Below, piece after piece: positions 6,595 to 8,358 of a stretch of DNA of 8,358 bases; the first letter of the stretch is position 1; each line of letters opens with the position of its first letter. Under the pieces are notes generated by a model. The model did not search any database. It was not told the origin of the DNA and saw only the letters and a list, made by a program, of their open reading frames with translations. The DNA lies in NCBI GenBank assembly GCA_002404795.1, contig DHKK01000159.1, positions 1-8,358 on the forward strand. Reading direction: 5' to 3'. The position numbers and the translations under genes were made by a program. Source of the DNA: Clostridiales bacterium UBA4696. Lineage in GTDB: Bacteria > Bacillota > Clostridia > Oscillospirales > Oscillospiraceae.

Positions 6595-7083
6595 ATGCTG
6601 AACCACATCGTTCTCATGGGCCGACTGACTCGTGACCCCGAGCTGCGCCGGACCGGCAGCGGCGTCGCGGTCGCGTCCTTTACGCTCGCTGTCGACCGCG
6701 ATTACGCGGCGCAGGGCGCGGAGAAGGAAACAGATTTCGTGGACATCGTCGCATGGCGGAGCACGGCTGAGTTCGTCAGCAAGTACTTCTCCAAGGGCCG
6801 CATGGCGGTCGTCTCCGGCCGGCTGCAGATCCGCAACTGGCAGGACAAGGAAGGCAACAAGCGCCGCTCGGCCGAGGTCGTAGCGGACAACGTCTACTTC
6901 GGCGACAGCAAGCGCGATAATGCCGACGGCGGCTTCAACCAGTCGCAGGGCTACGCGCAGAGCTTCAATCAGATCCCGCAGCAGCAGCCGCCGCAGCCGG
7001 CGTATCAGGCGCCGCAGAACGTGTCTGCCGCCTCGTCTGATTTCTCCATGCTCTCCGACGACGATCCCGAGCTCCCGTTCTAA
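6595..7083 (+). CDS. ssb: Single-stranded DNA-binding protein SSB
   Basis: A complete 162-residue SSB. The OB fold covers residues 1 to about 105 (MLNHIVLMGRLTRDPELR, then TLAVDRDY, FVDIVAW, SKGRMAVVSGRLQ, NKRRSAEVVADNVYF), with W54 and W82 among the likely DNA-stacking aromatics. Residues 106-150 form a Gln/Pro/Gly-rich flexible linker. The acidic tip ends SDDDPELPF, the docking peptide for replication and repair partners; it is a variant of the commoner DDDIPF. SSB coats single-stranded DNA during replication, recombination and repair. AAGGAGG at 6581-6587 overlaps the rpsF stop, so translation is probably coupled. The rpsR start lies 35 bases downstream. Confidence 0.97.
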   Translation: MLNHIVLMGRLTRDPELRRTGSGVAVASFTLAVDRDYAAQGAEKETDFVDIVAWRSTAEFVSKYFSKGRMAVVSGRLQIRNWQDKEGNKRRSAEVVADNVYFGDSKRDNADGGFNQSQGYAQSFNQIPQQQPPQPAYQAPQNVSAASSDFSMLSDDDPELPF

Positions 7084-7118
7084 CATTTTTCCACAAGACC
7101 AAGATAGGAGGATTCACT

Positions 7119-7358
7119 ATGGCAATGTCTAATGATCGTGTTCATCCTCGCAAGCGCAAGAAGGTTTGCTCCTTCTGCGTTGATAAGGTGACGCACATCG
7201 ATTTCAAAGACACTGTGAAGCTTCGCCGTTACCTGTCCGAGCGCGGCAAGATCCTGCCCCGCCGTACCACCGGTACCTGCGCTGCCCATCAGCGTCAGCT
7301 GACGGTCGCTATCAAGCGTGCCCGCCAGATCGCCCTGCTGCCCTACGTAGCAGACTGA
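7119..7358 (+). CDS. rpsR: 30S ribosomal protein S18, zinc-ligand form
   Basis: A complete 79-residue S18 with the expected core: DFKDTVKLRRYLSERGKI (28-45), LPRRTTGTCAAHQRQL (46-61) and AIKRARQIALLPYV. S18 pairs with S6 on the 30S platform and contacts the central domain of 16S rRNA. It keeps four possible zinc ligands, C17 and C20 (CSFC) with C54 and H57 (CAAH). This marks the metal-binding form known for several ribosomal proteins. AGGAGG (7106-7111) lies 7 bases before ATG 7119. A second in-frame ATG two codons later (7125) is less well placed. T-ending codons are common, as in rpsF. It ends the operon, with a terminator 10 bases after the stop. Confidence 0.97.
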   Translation: MAMSNDRVHPRKRKKVCSFCVDKVTHIDFKDTVKLRRYLSERGKILPRRTTGTCAAHQRQLTVAIKRARQIALLPYVAD

Positions 7359-7368
7359 GGTTTCAAGC

Positions 7369-7398
7369 AAAAAACCTGTCCGTATGGGCAGGTTTTTT
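7369..7398 (+). terminator. Terminator after rpsR, potentially bidirectional
   Basis: AAAAAACCTGTCC (7369-7381) pairs with GGGCAGGTTTTTT (7386-7398) around a GTAT loop, giving 13 pairs with a single G-U. Six T end the 3' arm and six A begin the 5' arm, so it could act on either strand, though no convergent gene is present. It sits between rpsR and rlmH with only 18 bases to the rlmH start. Confidence 0.88.
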
Positions 7399-7406
7399 GA
7401 ATACGC

Positions 7407-7411
7407 GGAGG
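7407..7411 (+). promoter_or_regulatory. Ribosome binding site fixing the rlmH start
   Basis: GGAGG lies 5 bases before ATG 7417. An in-frame ATG at 7384 falls in the terminator loop and would add 11 residues (MGRFFEYAEVF) that the family lacks. The site and family length both favour 7417. Confidence 0.8.
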
Positions 7412-7416
7412 TTTTT

Positions 7417-7899
7417 ATGTTTTCCATCACGCTCATCTGCATGGGCAAGCTCAAGGAGAAATTCTATACCGAGGCGGCCGCCGAATACGCCAAGCGGCTG
7501 AAGGCCTACTGCGCCTTCCAGCTCATCGAGCTGCCGGAATGCCGCCTGCCGGAGGAGCCGAGCGCCGCGCAGATCGCCCAGGGCCTGCAGAAGGAGGCGG
7601 AGCTCATCCGCGCGAAGCTGCCGAAGGGCTGCTTTTTCTGCGTGCTGACGCCGGAGGGCAGGCTCCTGTCCTCGGAGCAGCTGGCCGATACCCTGCGGCA
7701 GGCCAAGCTCGGCGGCCGGTCAGGCGCATGCTTTCTCATCGGCTCGTCGTTCGGCATTGCGCCGGAGATCAAGGCGCTTGCCGACCTGCAGCTGTCCATG
7801 AGCAAGATGACCTTTCCGCACCATCTCGCCCGCGTCATGGCGCTCGAGCAGCTCTACCGCGCCGAGGCCATCCAGGCGGGCAGCAAATACCACAAATAA
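7417..7899 (+). CDS. rlmH: RlmH, 23S rRNA pseudouridine-1915 N3-methyltransferase
   Basis: From ATG 7417 this is 160 residues, matching the family's usual length of about 159. The SPOUT-class knot region is clear: FLIGSSFG (106-113), LSMSKMTFPHHLARVMALEQLYRA (126-149) and the invariant C-terminal YHK (158-160), which forms part of the active site. The glycine-rich SAM loop reads IGSSFG where many homologues have IGG, and the usual LDxxG block reads LTPEG, both modest departures. RlmH methylates N3 of pseudouridine 1915 in helix 69 of 23S rRNA on the assembled 70S ribosome. The gene lies directly behind the rpsR terminator with no visible promoter of its own, so it may depend on readthrough. 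The cupin gene follows after 15 bases. Confidence 0.95.
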   Translation: MFSITLICMGKLKEKFYTEAAAEYAKRLKAYCAFQLIELPECRLPEEPSAAQIAQGLQKEAELIRAKLPKGCFFCVLTPEGRLLSSEQLADTLRQAKLGGRSGACFLIGSSFGIAPEIKALADLQLSMSKMTFPHHLARVMALEQLYRAEAIQAGSKYHK

Positions 7900-7914
7900 C
7901 AGGAGGTTTTCGCA

Positions 7915-8265
7915 ATGTTTCAGATGAAAGACGAAATGCAGACCGCCGTCAAGCACAACATCCGCGGCGGCGAAGGAAGCCCCAGCTTCCGTTACCTGTT
8001 CTCAGACGAGCAGCTCGGCGGCCGCGCGGAGATGATGGCCGTCATCACGCTGCAGCCCGGCGAGTCCGTCGGCGTGCATCCGCACGAGACGAACGGCGAA
8101 GCCTATATCATTCTTGAGGGCGCGGCCACCGTCACTGAGGACGGGCAGGCGCGCGAGCTGCACGTCGGCGACGCGGAATTCTGCGCCGACGGCCATACCC
8201 ACTCCATCCGCAACCACACCGCCGCCCCCACCCGCTTCCTCGCCGTGATCGTCCCGAACAAGTAA
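7915..8265 (+). CDS. Small single-domain cupin protein, function unknown
   Basis: A complete 116-residue cupin. Motif 1 is seen as PGESVGVHPHETNGEAYIIL followed by EG (48-69), giving metal ligands H55, H57 and E62. Motif 2 is GDAEFCADGHTHSIRN (85-100), giving H96, with Ala in place of the usual Pro. All four metal-binding residues are therefore present, so a metal-containing beta-barrel is likely. Cupins of this size include sugar isomerases, dioxygenases and sensor or storage proteins, so the reaction cannot be named. AGGAGGT (7901-7907) lies 7 bases before the start, and the gene starts 15 bases after rlmH, so the two are probably cotranscribed. No link to rRNA modification is evident. A strong hairpin follows the stop. 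Confidence 0.9.
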   Translation: MFQMKDEMQTAVKHNIRGGEGSPSFRYLFSDEQLGGRAEMMAVITLQPGESVGVHPHETNGEAYIILEGAATVTEDGQARELHVGDAEFCADGHTHSIRNHTAAPTRFLAVIVPNK

Positions 8266-8275
8266 ACAAGCGCCT

Positions 8276-8308
8276 GATCGCCGCAGCAGATCCCCTGCTG
8301 CGGCGATC
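8276..8308 (+). terminator. Perfect 14-bp hairpin after the cupin gene
   Basis: GATCGCCGCAGCAG (8276-8289) pairs exactly with CTGCTGCGGCGATC (8295-8308) around an ATCCC loop. The T-tract after it is poor: CTTGCACTG comes before TTTT at 8318-8321. Termination of the rlmH-cupin transcript is the likeliest role, though it may be inefficient or act mainly to stabilise the mRNA end. Confidence 0.7.
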
Positions 8309-8309
8309 C

Positions 8310-8338
8310 TTGCACTGTTTTCGCCAGTATGGTAGAAT
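8310..8338 (+). promoter_or_regulatory. Possible promoter for a gene beyond the window
   Basis: TTGCAC (8310-8315) and TAGAAT (8333-8338) are 17 bases apart, directly after the hairpin. The -10 box matches five of six, but the -35 only three of six. The gene it would serve is not in the window. Confidence 0.45.
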
Positions 8339-8358
8339 AAAAACAGACGAACCCCGAA

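Noticed and set aside
7384..7416. Earlier rlmH start at ATG 7384
   Set aside because: It falls within the terminator loop, lacks a ribosome binding site and would add 11 residues absent from the family.
1..8358. Mobile element, CRISPR array, tRNA/rRNA, toxin-antitoxin pair or defence system
   Set aside because: No transposase, integrase, repeat-spacer array, tRNA cloverleaf or defence-type domain was seen. All intact genes are recognised housekeeping or common accessory families in one direction.

Overview
The window is a GC-rich stretch of ordinary bacterial chromosome. All genes lie on the + strand and are closely packed. It most resembles a high-GC anaerobic Clostridia member of the Oscillospiraceae/Ruminococcaceae type. 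The reasons are the HemZ-type radical SAM enzyme beside a metallo-beta-lactamase (MBL) hydrolase, a SpoVB/YabM-type flippase followed by mazG and an HU gene, strong AGGAGG ribosome binding sites and a sigma-A promoter with a 17-base spacer. This placement is inference from gene order and protein sequence; no search was run.

Layout. (1) Positions 1-4947 form one tightly coupled run: the 3' part of an MBL-fold hydrolase, hemZ, an MtaD-like amidohydrolase and a multi-spanning lipid-linked-oligosaccharide flippase-like protein. The MBL/hemZ and amidohydrolase/flippase junctions are 4-base ATGA overlaps; hemZ/amidohydrolase has an 11-base spacer carrying AAGGAGG. (2) mazG (4976-5758) and the HU gene (5790-6065) follow, and a strong intrinsic terminator closes the run at 6077-6107. 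(3) The 178-base gap 6108-6285 holds a cluster of direct and inverted repeats, a near-consensus promoter (TTGACT-17-TATAAT) and a GC-rich foldable leader. (4) rpsF-ssb-rpsR follows, ended by an A/T-flanked terminator at 7369-7398. (5) rlmH and a small cupin gene follow, then a perfect 14-bp hairpin and a possible promoter pointing out of the window.

How the genes relate. The window strings together pieces of several housekeeping neighbourhoods. They are a hydrolase and a tetrapyrrole enzyme, a nucleoside deaminase, cell-envelope lipid-carrier transport, nucleotide-pool sanitation (MazG), nucleoid packaging (HU), ribosome assembly with single-strand DNA binding (S6, SSB, S18), and 23S rRNA modification (RlmH). 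Apart from the truncated first gene, every gene looks intact and of normal length for its family.

I found no mobile element, CRISPR array, tRNA or rRNA, toxin-antitoxin pair or defence system, and nothing that amounts to a new multi-gene system. The parts most worth a second look are non-coding: the repeat cluster abutting the rpsF promoter and the folded rpsF leader. After those come the loss of the usual sporulation/division genes after mazG-HU and the placement of rlmH just behind a terminator.
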